A DNA stretch of 44,868 nucleotides, from positions 1 through 44,868 of the forward strand of contig JAFMJW010000006.1 in NCBI GenBank assembly GCA_017853315.1. Direction: 5' to 3'. Every line of letters begins with the position of its first letter. Within the stretch, counting starts at the first letter, position 1. Below, one piece after another: positions 34,493 through 43,268 of this stretch. Both the position numbers and the translations under genes were made by a program. A model generated the notes under the pieces. It ran no database searches. It saw only the letters and a list, made by a program, of their open reading frames with translations, and was not told where the DNA came from. The stretch is from Alphaproteobacteria bacterium. GTDB lineage: Bacteria > Desulfobacterota > Binatia > UBA12015.

Positions 34493-35115
34493 CCGACGGC
34501 GACCGCAGCTACTGGGACAAGCACGCCAAGAACTACGAGCGCTCGATGGCGCTCCTGGGTCGGCCTATCCCACGCATGGTGGAACTGGCCGGCGAAGCGG
34601 TACGCGGTGCGGAGCGCGTGCTCGAGGTGGCGGCCGGCACCGGGCTCGTCACGCCCGCGCTCGCTGCTGGCGCAGGGGAGGTCATCGCCACCGACTACTC
34701 GGCGGCGATGGTCGCCGCGCTGGAGCGGCGCGTGCGAGATGCCCAGGTGGCGAACGTGCGATGCGAGCAGGCCGACCTCTACGCCCTCCGGTTCGACGAC
34801 GCGTCGTTCGACGCGGTCGTCGCAGCGAACGTCCTCCACCTCGTTCCGGACTTGCCGAGCGCCTTGGCGGCACTTCGACGCGTGCTGAAGCCGGGCGGCC
34901 TGCTCGTCGTTCCGACCTTCTGCCACGACGAGACTGCGCTCTCGTGGGTCGTCTCGCGGGCGCTGGCCGTGACCGGCTTCCCGGGGCACCGGCGCTTCAC
35001 GGCGAAGTCGCTCCGGCAGGCGGTCGAAGAGGCGGGTGTCCGCGTGACGCGAGCGGAGGTGCTGCCGGGCGTCATCCCGATCGGCTACGTCGCAGGGAAG
35101 TTCGGGCCCGGGTGA
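34489..35115 (+). CDS. Class I SAM-dependent methyltransferase
   Basis: The 208-residue product has the methyltransferase-11 Rossmann pattern: motif I VLEVAAGTGLVTPAL, the acidic residue in ATDYSAAMV, LRFDDASFDAVVAANVLHLV, and LRRVLKPGGLLVVPTF. The substrate is not evident. It is the last gene of the metal-efflux operon and overlaps the ATPase stop by four bases (ATGA). Possible roles are detoxification by methylation of a metalloid or modification of a lipid, but neither is shown by sequence. Confidence 0.85.
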   Translation: MTDGDRSYWDKHAKNYERSMALLGRPIPRMVELAGEAVRGAERVLEVAAGTGLVTPALAAGAGEVIATDYSAAMVAALERRVRDAQVANVRCEQADLYALRFDDASFDAVVAANVLHLVPDLPSALAALRRVLKPGGLLVVPTFCHDETALSWVVSRALAVTGFPGHRRFTAKSLRQAVEEAGVRVTRAEVLPGVIPIGYVAGKFGPG

Positions 35116-35387
35116 CGGCGCGCCGTTTCGCCCGTGTGGCCAGTCTCCCGGCCGAGGGCCTCTGGGCCACGCGGCGCCTCGAACGCGCGCCAGCGGCCAA
35201 CGTGGGCGCGCCTGCCGCGCTTGGCCCCCGCGTTCGCAGCGGGACGGCGCGAATCAGCGAGAGCGTCCCGGCTCGCCAGGCGTAACCACCTGGATTCGCA
35301 GGCGTTCGCATTTTCGGGACAATGCGAGCGGAGAGAACCTGTCCCGCCGAGAGGCTTGCGAATGGGTTGGTGAACGGCTACGAATCC
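35116..35387. other. Non-coding right end of the island with nested inverted repeats
   Basis: No convincing gene. From 35294 to 35363 three interleaved 7-bp inverted repeats occur: ATTCGCA/TGCGAAT (35294-35300 and 35357-35363), TCGCATT/AATGCGA (35306-35312 and 35321-35327), CGGGACA/TGTCCCG (35315-35321 and 35340-35346). The region directly precedes the right repeat copy. The 35380s contain a tRNA-like TACGAATCCGG. It may be a recombinase binding region or a remnant of a tRNA end. Confidence 0.5.
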
Positions 35388-35424
35388 GGAGCCATCCTTG
35401 CGGGGTCGCGGAAACGCGACCCCG
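35388..35424 (+). repeat. Right copy of the island-flanking direct repeat (probable attR)
   Basis: Matches 17818-17854 at 35 of 37 positions, including 26 consecutive bases covering the whole terminator hairpin. The bases before it are a weak match to the tRNA-Asn T arm. Confidence 0.75.
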
Positions 35425-35433
35425 TTTCTTTTT
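35400..35433 (+). terminator. Hairpin terminator at the right island end
   Basis: The duplicate hairpin (CGGGGTCGCG-GAAA-CGCGACCCCG) is followed by TTTCTTTTT, a longer T tract than in the left copy. It could end transcription of the metal-efflux operon. It also fits the idea that this side carries the original flank of tRNA-Asn. Confidence 0.75.
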
Positions 35434-35501
35434 CCCGGCCGCCGAAACGACCCCGGGGGGCCGCCCGACCGGGAGGGCCGAAGCCGAGGCTCGGCCTCGC
35501 G

Positions 35502-36404
35502 TCAGGGCATCCGGGGGTTCGAGACCGCCTCGCGCACGACCTGCCTCGTTCGCGCGATCAATTCGATTCCCCCGGGCGATCCGTGCCCCGGCACCACGGT
35601 CGTCGGCCCGGGAAACCGGGCTTCGACCGCTGCGAGCGAGGCCTCCCACGTCGAGAGCGACGCGTCCGCGCGGTTGCCGACGTCGGTCGCGTCGCCCGAC
35701 CGGATCATGCACGAACCGAACAGGATGCGCGGCCCGGGCAGCCAGACGACCACGTTGTCGGGCGAGTGGGCGGCGCCGGGAAAGAAGACTTCCGCCCGCA
35801 CGTCGTCGACGGCCAGCAAGGCCTCCGAGGCGAAGACTTCGTCCGGCGGCGGCCAACCGTCGGCGCTCGCGCGTCGCGCCGTCCCCTCGAACTCGTGGAC
35901 CCGGATCCCCCGGCGCCGGGCCTCCCGGATTCCACCGATCCGGTCGTCGTGGGAGTGGGTCACGACCAGGTCGGTGGCGCGACGGCCGGTTTCCCGCTCG
36001 ACCCAGTCGAGGAGCGCCGCCGTCGCCTCGTCGCCCCACGCGGTATCGACCAGCAGGGCGTGGCGGGAGCCGAGCACGACGAGCCCGTTCGAGCCGATCG
36101 GGCCCAGGCCCGGCAGCGCCCGCGTGGACTCGTGGAGAAAGACCCCGGGCGCGATCGGGCGAACGGTCAGGTCGGCGCGCAGGCGGACGGCACCGTGAAA
36201 TTTCTCGGCCGCGAGCCCGTTGCCCGCCGCGACGACGTCCGGCGAGTTGGTCGGAGGAGCGCCTCCCGGGGCAGGTCCGCCGCGGAGCCTCGACGGAGCA
36301 GCCGTGCACGCGGCCTGGAGCAGCCCGAGCGCCGCGAGCGCCACGAGGACGCAACCTCGCCGACCCACGCCCCGCAGAAACCTCGCCCGACCCGGCTCCG
36401 CCAT
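35502..36404 (-). CDS. Putative subclass B1 metallo-beta-lactamase (VIM-like motifs)
   Basis: The 300-residue product has a signal peptide with a Cys after LLQAA (weak lipobox) and a metallo-beta-lactamase domain. All B1 zinc ligands are present: His150, His152 and Asp154 in THSHDDRIGG; His213 in FFPGAAHSPDN; Cys232 in ILFGSCMI; His274 in VVPGHGSPGG. DNVVVWLP, GNRADASL (substrate-contact Asn) and a basic residue after the Cys (Arg) follow the order of VIM and NDM enzymes. It would hydrolyse beta-lactams in the periplasm. The gene lies just outside the right repeat of the island. A GTG at 36422 is an alternative start. Beta-lactamase activity is untested; the motif set is stronger than for generic MBL-fold hydrolases. 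Confidence 0.85.
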   Translation of the reverse strand: MAEPGRARFLRGVGRRGCVLVALAALGLLQAACTAAPSRLRGGPAPGGAPPTNSPDVVAAGNGLAAEKFHGAVRLRADLTVRPIAPGVFLHESTRALPGLGPIGSNGLVVLGSRHALLVDTAWGDEATAALLDWVERETGRRATDLVVTHSHDDRIGGIREARRRGIRVHEFEGTARRASADGWPPPDEVFASEALLAVDDVRAEVFFPGAAHSPDNVVVWLPGPRILFGSCMIRSGDATDVGNRADASLSTWEASLAAVEARFPGPTTVVPGHGSPGGIELIARTRQVVREAVSNPRMP

Positions 36405-36585
36405 GCACCGGCGGGATAGCACGGACGACGTCCGAGGCTCTCGCCCAGCTCCCGGGCCGGGCCGGAGAAAATCGGGGGACCCCGTAGGATTTGCTCTTGA
36501 AGTCCCCTAGTCACCCGTGGGATTAGGTCGGCCGACCGAACGGGCAGGAACCGGTCCAACCTCGCGCAAGGATGGGGGAAACGTG

Positions 36586-39500
36586 ATGCGAATCCAGAAG
36601 GGGCTCTTCTTCGTCGTGGCCGTGGCCTGCATGGCCATGGCCTGGTCGCCGCGCGAGGCTTCGGCCGACGCGTACTCTTGCATCGCCAAGGTCACCGACG
36701 GCGCCCAGAAGGTGCTGCTCGCCGAGACCAAGGCGATCGCCGGCTGCGCGGCCTCCTACGCGAAGGGGACGACCTCGCAGGTGCTGCCCTGCGCGGCCCC
36801 GTTCGCGAACGCTTCGGTGAAGAGCGCGCAGGACAAACTGATCGCCGACACGGCGTCGTCCTGCGGCACCTCGCTGCCGGCCTTCGGCCTCACGTCGCTC
36901 GCGACCCCGCCGACGCTCGCGTTCCAGCACAGCGTGGACCTCTACAAGGACATCTTCGGCCAGGACGTGAACGCGCTCACGCGCAAGGACACGAACGGGC
37001 TCAAGTGCCAGGACACGATCCGCAAGGCGGTGTCGAGCTGCCAGGACACCCGCGTGAAGGGTCTCGAGGACTGCCTGAAGTCCGCCTGGAAGGCCGGCAC
37101 GCTGAACGGCGTGAACGCGATCGCGGCCTGCTTCGGCGGCGTCGGCGGCAACGAGCAGCCCGACGACAAACAGAAGATCGACAAGGCCTGCCGCACCGCC
37201 ATCCGCGACAAGGTCATCCCGGTCTGCACCTCGCTCGGCATCTCGGTCCCCGTGGCCATGCCGGGCTGCGGCGCGACCGACCCGGTCAGCGCCGGCTACT
37301 GCGTGAAGAATCGCTCGCTCTGCCGCATCTGCACGCTCGCCAACGCGATGTACGGCACGGCCAAGGACTGTGACCTCGCCGACGACGGCAACGACTCGAA
37401 CGGCTCCTGCCCCGAGCCCACCGCCTGTGGCGACGCCGTGACCGACGGCACCGAGCAGTGCGACGACGCCAACACCGCCAACGGCGACGGCTGCTCCTCG
37501 GCCTGCGTGGTCGAGACCGGCTGGACCTGCAGCGGGACCTCCTGCTCCCCGATCCACGGCGACGGCCTGATCAAGGGCAACGAGCAGTGCGACGACGGCA
37601 ACACGACGAACGGCGACGGCTGCTCGTCGAGCGGCACGATCGAGAACGGCTTCACCTGCACCGGCCAGCCGAGTGTCTGCAAGGACGCCTGCGGCAGCGG
37701 CAAGATCCGCTTCACCGAGCAGTGCGACGACGGCAACAAGGTGAGCGGCGACGGCTGCTCCGCCACCTGCCAGATCGAGACCAACGCCCTGTGCGCGGGC
37801 GAGCCGAGCGCCTGCCGCTTCAAGCAGTGCGGCGAGGGCATCATCGACGCGCCCGAGGCCTGCGACGACGGCAACAAGAACAACGGCGACGGCTGCTCCT
37901 CGACGTGCACGGTCGAGGCGACCGCGACCTGCACCGGCCAGCCGAGCGTGTGCCGCGCGGTGGGCTGCGGCGACAGCCTCATCGACGGCGTCGAGACCTG
38001 CGACGACGGGAACCTCGTGGGCGGCGACGGCTGCTCCGTCACCTGCCAGAAGGAGAGCGGCTGGACCTGCGGCGGCGTGCCGTCGGCCTGCGCCACCATC
38101 CCTGCCGACGGCCTGGTCCGCGGCGGCGAGCAGTGCGACGACGGCAACACCCGCAACGACGACGGGTGCAGCAGCACCTTCGGGATCGAGACGGGCTGGT
38201 ACTGCGAGCCCAACCGCGAGCCCAGCCGTTGCGAGCTGCAGTACTCGGTGGTCATCGACTCGCCGGCGAACGGCCTCTTCACGACCAACAGCTCGACGAC
38301 CGTGACCGGGCACGTGACGAACCTCACCGCGGAGCGGTCGAACCTCGACATCAACGGCGTGATCGTTCCGGTCGCCGCGAACGGCACCTTCACCACCACC
38401 GTCGCGCTCGACGCGGCCAAGATCTTCAACCCGATCCGCGTCCAGTTGAACGACAAGTGGCGCACGGGCTGGAAGGCCTACGACCGCACGGTCCAGATCC
38501 GCGGCAACTCGATCGCCGACGCGGACTACTCGTCGAACACGATCGCGCTGCGGGTGAACGACTCGGGCCTCGACAAGATCGAACCCGCGATCGTGAACCT
38601 GCTGGGCAGCGGCCTGGACCTCGCGGCGCTCCTGCCCGTGGGCACGAAGGTCATCGACAACGTCTGCGTGCAGGATTCGTTCGCGGGGTGCCTCGCGCGC
38701 GCGTCGGCCTACGTCACGAACCCGCCGCCGTCGTTCAACAGTTTCGCGGTGAACCTCGACGCGCAGAGCGGGTATGCGATCGCCTACCTCACCATCTACG
38801 GCGTGAATGCGAACGTCCGCATCGACAGCGTGGTCGACTGCGGCCGTATCGGCTTCACCTCGACCGACCTGCACGTCGACGGAGACTACTCGCTCGCTCC
38901 GGACGTGACGACCAACAACGAGTACCTCGACGTGAACCTGATCGGCTCGCCCCGGGTCGCGCTGAATGGCTACAGCCAGAACAACGACGGCAGCGCCGGC
39001 TGCGGCATCGTCCAGTTCTTCGCCGGCAACCTGCGCGACACCGTCCAGGGAGCGCTGGTCAACTTCCTCAAGGACCCCGACGGCAGCGGCCCCGCGGACG
39101 CGCCGGTCGCCGACGCGATCGAGACCGCGCTCTCGGGTCTCACGATCGCGACCACGCTCGGCGATGCGCTCGGCGTCTCCTTCAAGGCGCCGTTCACGGC
39201 CGTGATCGTCGACAGCGCCGGCTTCACCTTCAAGTCGAACGCGCGGATCGTGTCGTCGAACGGGACGGGCACGGGCCAGTGCGTCTACCCGCCGGGTGCC
39301 CCCAAGTTCTCGCGGACGCTCTCGTTCACCGAGGCCTACCCGACCTTCTCGGGGAACACCCCGGGCGGCACGCCCTTCAACCTGGGCTTCGGGCTGTCCG
39401 CCACGGCCTTCAACCAGCTGCTCAAGACCCAGGTCGAGTGCGGCCTGCTGAACCTGACCTTCTCGGCTTTCGACTTCGGCAACGGAGCCGAGCCGCTCAC

Positions 39501-40005
39501 GGCGGCCACCATCGGGGCGCTCTTCCCCGAGTTCCAGAAGCTCCCCGGCACGACGCCGGTCCGCCTCGAGGTGGTCCCGACGATCGCGCCGATCGTCACG
39601 GGCGACGTCGGCCTGAACGGCGAGACGACGGAGCTCCGCATCTCCAACATCATCGTGCGCATCGTGCAGAACGACGGCAGCGAGAAGATCCTCCTCGAGG
39701 GTGCCTTCGACGCCCGTCTCGGTGCGAGCTTCGGGTTCGCCAACGGGGCCCTCGCGATCACGCTCGGCGGCGTCGACGCCTCGAACGTGACCGTGAACCT
39801 CCTGAAGAACGCAATCGGTGTCGACCAGGTGGCCTTCGAGACCCAGCAGTTGCCCGGGCTGGTCGCCTCCCTGGTCCCTCTGCTCACGTCGGACGCCCTG
39901 CCCGCCATCCCGCTGCCGGCCTTCCTCGGCTTCAACCTGGGCGGCGTCGGCGTGGCGAAGCTCGACAAGTTCCTGACCGTCTACACCAACCTCTCGGCTC
40001 CCTGA
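36586..40005 (+). CDS. Large secreted Cys-rich DUF4215-repeat protein
   Basis: The 1,139-residue product has a signal peptide (FFVVAVACMAMAWSPREASA) and an N-terminal region with many Cys residues of the kind seen in delta-type secreted proteins. Six DUF4215 (myxococcus cysteine-rich) repeats follow, about residues 280-550, each with the pattern C.....G.E.CDDGN...GDGCS; repeats two and six have lost some cysteines. A probable Ig-like segment (SPANGLFTTNSSTTVTGHV) is near 565-640, and the last 450 residues are a beta-rich region of unknown fold. No membrane anchor or sorting signal is seen at the end (YTNLSAP). The ATG at 36586 follows GGGGGAA. It is probably an extracellular or surface protein; function is unknown. 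Confidence 0.85.
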   Translation: MRIQKGLFFVVAVACMAMAWSPREASADAYSCIAKVTDGAQKVLLAETKAIAGCAASYAKGTTSQVLPCAAPFANASVKSAQDKLIADTASSCGTSLPAFGLTSLATPPTLAFQHSVDLYKDIFGQDVNALTRKDTNGLKCQDTIRKAVSSCQDTRVKGLEDCLKSAWKAGTLNGVNAIAACFGGVGGNEQPDDKQKIDKACRTAIRDKVIPVCTSLGISVPVAMPGCGATDPVSAGYCVKNRSLCRICTLANAMYGTAKDCDLADDGNDSNGSCPEPTACGDAVTDGTEQCDDANTANGDGCSSACVVETGWTCSGTSCSPIHGDGLIKGNEQCDDGNTTNGDGCSSSGTIENGFTCTGQPSVCKDACGSGKIRFTEQCDDGNKVSGDGCSATCQIETNALCAGEPSACRFKQCGEGIIDAPEACDDGNKNNGDGCSSTCTVEATATCTGQPSVCRAVGCGDSLIDGVETCDDGNLVGGDGCSVTCQKESGWTCGGVPSACATIPADGLVRGGEQCDDGNTRNDDGCSSTFGIETGWYCEPNREPSRCELQYSVVIDSPANGLFTTNSSTTVTGHVTNLTAERSNLDINGVIVPVAANGTFTTTVALDAAKIFNPIRVQLNDKWRTGWKAYDRTVQIRGNSIADADYSSNTIALRVNDSGLDKIEPAIVNLLGSGLDLAALLPVGTKVIDNVCVQDSFAGCLARASAYVTNPPPSFNSFAVNLDAQSGYAIAYLTIYGVNANVRIDSVVDCGRIGFTSTDLHVDGDYSLAPDVTTNNEYLDVNLIGSPRVALNGYSQNNDGSAGCGIVQFFAGNLRDTVQGALVNFLKDPDGSGPADAPVADAIETALSGLTIATTLGDALGVSFKAPFTAVIVDSAGFTFKSNARIVSSNGTGTGQCVYPPGAPKFSRTLSFTEAYPTFSGNTPGGTPFNLGFGLSATAFNQLLKTQVECGLLNLTFSAFDFGNGAEPLTAATIGALFPEFQKLPGTTPVRLEVVPTIAPIVTGDVGLNGETTELRISNIIVRIVQNDGSEKILLEGAFDARLGASFGFANGALAITLGGVDASNVTVNLLKNAIGVDQVAFETQQLPGLVASLVPLLTSDALPAIPLPAFLGFNLGGVGVAKLDKFLTVYTNLSAP

Positions 40006-40091
40006 CCGGGGTCGCCGCGGGGCGGGAGGAGTCGGCACGCCGGCCCCTCCCGCCCCGCGAGCGATCGCCTTCGAGGGCCGAGGCAGACCAC

Positions 40092-40118
40092 AGGACCGAG
40101 GGTGTCCCCCTCGGTCTT
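40092..40118. terminator. Possible bidirectional terminator hairpin
   Basis: GACCGAGGG (40094-40102) pairs with CCCTCGGTC (40108-40116) across a 5-base loop, with two further weaker pairs at the base. It lies between the convergent DUF4215 and DUF1501 genes. There is no clear T tract. Confidence 0.45.
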
Positions 40119-40197
40119 GTCGCGAGTGGACCGGAACCGGGACGTCGATCCCGGGCGCGTCGGCGCTCCGGGGTGAGGCGTCGCCGCGAAGGTCGCC

Positions 40198-41733
40198 TCA
40201 GGCCGCGAACAGCGGGGCGCCGTCGACGGCCCGCCGCAGGTCGAAATTCGCGACCGTCCAGCGCTCGTCGGGCGGCCCGTCGTCGAGGCGCAGCATGCCG
40301 GTCGCCGGGTCGATCACCGCCGCCGCGGGAACGCCGAGCCACTGCACGAGGAGCGTGCCGTAGACGTCGCGCACATCGGTCGAGCGGAAGTCGTGGGTGC
40401 CCTGGCGGTAGCGGGTATTGCCGTCGCTCGCGAGATCGGACGAGGCGATGTTCGGATGATTGCCGACCACCCCGCCGTTCACCCCGCCGCCCACGACGAA
40501 CATCGGCCCCTGCGAGCCGTGGTCCGTGCCGGAGTCGTTCTGGCGGACCCGCCGCGAGAACTCGCTCCACACCAGCACGGTGACGCGCCGGTCGAGCGCC
40601 GAGCCCATGTCGGCGAGGTCGTCGAAGAAGTGCTTGAGCGACGCCCCGAGCTCGGCGTGCAGCGCCCAGTGCTGGCCCGCCGGGTCGGCGCCACCCTGGT
40701 CGGAGTGCGTGTCGTAGCCGCCGTTGTCGACGCGGAAGGCGAAGGCCTGCACGCGCTCGTCGCCCGACTCGCGCGCGTAGATCGCCTTTGCCACCTCGCG
40801 CAGGTCGCGGCCGGTGCCGAGGCCCATCTTGTCGTAGCCTGCGGACCAGGCCGCCCGGTCCGCGAGGTAGAGCTTGCTCGCGGCGGGGAAGACGTCCATG
40901 CAGCGGAAGGTCGCCGTGCCCGCGTCGCCGAGCTCGCGCCACGGCCCGGGGCGGCTCGACTGGGCCGCGTAGAGCGCCTCGATCGCGGCGAGCTTCGCCG
41001 CATTGTCGGACGAGTAGGCCGAGACGTCCTTCGGCATCGTGAAGTCCGAGAGTCGGCGGGCGGCGGCGACGGCCGTCGCGTGCTGCCGGAACTCGCCCGC
41101 CACCGCGTCGCGGAAGTTCAAGCCCGGGACGTCGGTCGCGCCGAACCCGGCGGCCGGCCGGGCCAGCGTCCGGCCGAGCCACCCGCTCGTGGCGAGCGCG
41201 GACACGCCTCGCGGATTCGCCGTGTGGAACACCCGGCGGGCCTCGTCGTGCGAGAGGTTGTAGTCCGGGAAACCGCAGCCCTGGACGACCGCGACCTTGC
41301 CCGCGGCCCACAGCGCGTGCAGCCCGCCGAAGCCCGGGTCGCCCGAGGCCTCGATCACCCCCGGGACGATCCCGGCGAGTCCCGGGTGCATGCCGAGCTC
41401 CGCGCCCGTGTTGGGGTCGCGGCCGGCGAGACCGGCGACGGAGAGCGGCAAGAGCGGATTCGGGCCGTCGACCGCGAGCCGCAGCCCGCCGGTGCCGCCG
41501 AGCCTCGCCGCCTCGTAGTCCGAGCGCAGCGAGCCGTCGCCGTCGTCCATCGGCACGATCGTGTTCAGGCCGTCGTTGCCGCCGTCGAGCACGAGCGACA
41601 CGAGGTAGCGATCGCCCTGCGCGGCGAGCGCGCCTCGCACGAGCGGCCGCGAGAAGAGCCCGGGCCCGAGCAGCGCCCCCGCGGTGAGCCAGCCGGTGCG
41701 CGAGAGGAATCGGCGTCGATCCATGTCCGGCAT
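40198..41733 (-). CDS. DUF1501-family protein with Tat signal
   Basis: The 511-residue product starts with a twin-arginine signal (DRRRFLSRTGWLTAGALLG) and matches DUF1501: LVSLVLDGGNDGLNTIVPM at the start of the mature part, VVQGCGFPDYNLSHDEARRVF, DNGGYDTHSDQ, and VLVWSEFSRRVRQNDSGTDHGSQGPMFVVGG. The last motif and the Asp/His residues resemble the alkaline-phosphatase/sulfatase fold. Proteins of this family are exported and nearly always paired with DUF1800 proteins, as here. The start is four bases from the DUF1800 stop. An ATG at 41724 is also possible. Biochemical role is unknown. Confidence 0.9.
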   Translation of the reverse strand: MPDMDRRRFLSRTGWLTAGALLGPGLFSRPLVRGALAAQGDRYLVSLVLDGGNDGLNTIVPMDDGDGSLRSDYEAARLGGTGGLRLAVDGPNPLLPLSVAGLAGRDPNTGAELGMHPGLAGIVPGVIEASGDPGFGGLHALWAAGKVAVVQGCGFPDYNLSHDEARRVFHTANPRGVSALATSGWLGRTLARPAAGFGATDVPGLNFRDAVAGEFRQHATAVAAARRLSDFTMPKDVSAYSSDNAAKLAAIEALYAAQSSRPGPWRELGDAGTATFRCMDVFPAASKLYLADRAAWSAGYDKMGLGTGRDLREVAKAIYARESGDERVQAFAFRVDNGGYDTHSDQGGADPAGQHWALHAELGASLKHFFDDLADMGSALDRRVTVLVWSEFSRRVRQNDSGTDHGSQGPMFVVGGGVNGGVVGNHPNIASSDLASDGNTRYRQGTHDFRSTDVRDVYGTLLVQWLGVPAAAVIDPATGMLRLDDGPPDERWTVANFDLRRAVDGAPLFAA

Positions 41734-41737
41734 CCCT

Positions 41738-43261
41738 TCAGTGGAGCTGGTAGGCCGGCGACTGGAGCACGAGGCCGATCAGGCCCCGCAGCTTCTTGTC
41801 GACGGTGACCGGGTCGAGCAGGTTCACCGGACCCGCGCCGAGGTAGCCGACGAGGGCCGCGCGCTCCCCCGCCGAGAGGTCCTCCCGCACGCCGAGAAGC
41901 TCGGCGACCGCATCGACGATGGCTCCCGGGTCGGTCAGCGTGGAATCGACGAGCTTCTCCGGTCGCATCCCGCCGGTCGAGCGCGCCGTGTAGACGTCGC
42001 GTGCAAACCCGAAGCGCGCGAGAAGCGACTGGCTGCCGACCCAGGCGCCCTCCCAGTCCCAGCCGAACACGCTCGGCGGGTTCAGCACGACCTGCCCCAT
42101 GTTGGAGAGGTGCGTGTAGACGCTGCGGTCGCCGAGCCCCGGCACGCGCGAGTCGCGGCCCATGAGCTTCACCCCGAGGGTCTTCAGCGTCGTCACCGCG
42201 AAGTCGATCGGCCACTTCACCGACTTGCGCGCGGGGTCGTCGAGGCCGGCGTAGAACGCGTCGTGGACCAGGATCTCGCGCACCAGCGCGCCGACCTCCC
42301 ACCGGGTCGCGAAGCCCGAGCGGGAGATCACCTCGTCGATCGCGAGGCGCTCCTCGGAGCCGGGCTCCGGAGAGGCGAAGCCGCCGCGGTCCACGCCCTG
42401 CGCATCCCGGTAGGCCCCGTACGCGAAGAACTCGAAGAGCCGCTTCGCCGTGCGTCGCGCCACGGTCGGCACCCCGTCGCCGTCGCGGTGAGCGAAGACG
42501 ATCTCGGTCACCCGATCGATCTCCTGCGCACCCTCGCCGGCGTCGGCGAAGCTCGCTCCGCCGGGGCCGAACCCGCCGTAGCCCTGCGGGCTCGCGTCGT
42601 CGGCCCCGAACAGGATCTTGGGGCCCCGCTCCGGATAGGCCGCCTGCGTGTCGTGGCGAGAGTCGCGGAAGACCGGCGCCCCGCTCGTGCGGTCGATTCC
42701 CCAGCCGGAGAACGCACGCGCGATCGCGGCGGGGTCCTTCTGGTCGGAGTAGTTGCGCCGGCCGTCGAGGTCGACCGTCCCGAGCGTGAAGAGCTCGAGC
42801 ATCTCCCGGCCGTAGTTCTCGTTGGGCTCGGTCTTCGAGTTCTTCACCGTGTCGAGGAAGATCATCATCGCCGGGTCGCGGTTCACGGCCTTCACGAGGT
42901 CGATCATGTTCCCGCGACAGGCCTTGCGGAGCACCTGGTTCTGCCGCCCGACGAGGATCTCGTCGCCGACCTTCCCGAAGGACGTCGCGAAGTGGTCGTG
43001 CCAGAAGAGCACGAGCTTCTCGTTCAGCCCCGAGCGGGCCTTCAGGAGGTACTTGACCCAGGCGTTGTGCAGCTCGCCCAGCGAGCGTCCGCCGGGCTTG
43101 AAGCCCGCGGGCGTGAAGGACACGAGCTCGTCGGCCGCCTGCCCGCGGGTCAGGCCGAAGCGCAGCCAGCGGTCGACCACCCGCTCGCTCGCGCCGAAGC
43201 CGCTGCGCCGCAGGAGGTGGCGCGCCGAGCGCCGGTCGAGGATCGTCGTTTCGCCGCCCAT
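41738..43261 (-). CDS. DUF1800-family protein
   Basis: The 507-residue product begins with DRRSARHLLRRSGFGAS and contains KLVLFWHDHFATSFGKV, NRDPAMMIFLD, ENYGREMLELFTLG, ARAFSGWGI, and LNPPSVFGWDWEGAWV, all DUF1800 signatures. It has no signal peptide of its own and may be exported with its Tat-targeted DUF1501 partner. The frame is open upstream to 43441, but the ATG at 43261 begins the family domain and lies eight bases after the upstream gene. The function of the pair is unknown. Confidence 0.9.
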   Translation of the reverse strand: MGGETTILDRRSARHLLRRSGFGASERVVDRWLRFGLTRGQAADELVSFTPAGFKPGGRSLGELHNAWVKYLLKARSGLNEKLVLFWHDHFATSFGKVGDEILVGRQNQVLRKACRGNMIDLVKAVNRDPAMMIFLDTVKNSKTEPNENYGREMLELFTLGTVDLDGRRNYSDQKDPAAIARAFSGWGIDRTSGAPVFRDSRHDTQAAYPERGPKILFGADDASPQGYGGFGPGGASFADAGEGAQEIDRVTEIVFAHRDGDGVPTVARRTAKRLFEFFAYGAYRDAQGVDRGGFASPEPGSEERLAIDEVISRSGFATRWEVGALVREILVHDAFYAGLDDPARKSVKWPIDFAVTTLKTLGVKLMGRDSRVPGLGDRSVYTHLSNMGQVVLNPPSVFGWDWEGAWVGSQSLLARFGFARDVYTARSTGGMRPEKLVDSTLTDPGAIVDAVAELLGVREDLSAGERAALVGYLGAGPVNLLDPVTVDKKLRGLIGLVLQSPAYQLH

Positions 43262-43268
43262 CGCCGTC

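Larger units (their letters stand above)
17855..35424. mobile_element. Genomic island at tRNA-Asn carrying defence and metal-efflux modules
   Basis: About 17.6 kb lies between the two copies of a 37-bp repeat that starts at the 3' end of tRNA-Asn. The content is accessory: a leftward putative defence operon and a rightward metal-resistance operon. The genes outside are ordinary chromosomal ones. Right of the second repeat copy, the sequence upstream of it (TACGAATCCGGAGCCAT) resembles the T-loop and end of a tRNA. No integrase, transposase or relaxase was found, so the element may be decayed or mobilised in trans. The call rests on the repeat and gene content. Confidence 0.7.

Noticed and set aside
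17855-35424. Search for integrase, transposase or CRISPR array in the island
   Set aside because: No frame had recombinase motifs, and no regularly spaced repeat array was seen.
37426-38220. DNA-level tandem repeat in the DUF4215 gene as a possible array
   Set aside because: The periodicity comes from the six protein repeats; the DNA copies are diverged.
36523-40038. 1,171-codon leftward open frame over the DUF4215 gene
   Set aside because: It is the antisense shadow of a well-supported secreted repeat protein; its Val/Ala/Arg-rich repeats mirror the CDDGN repeats.
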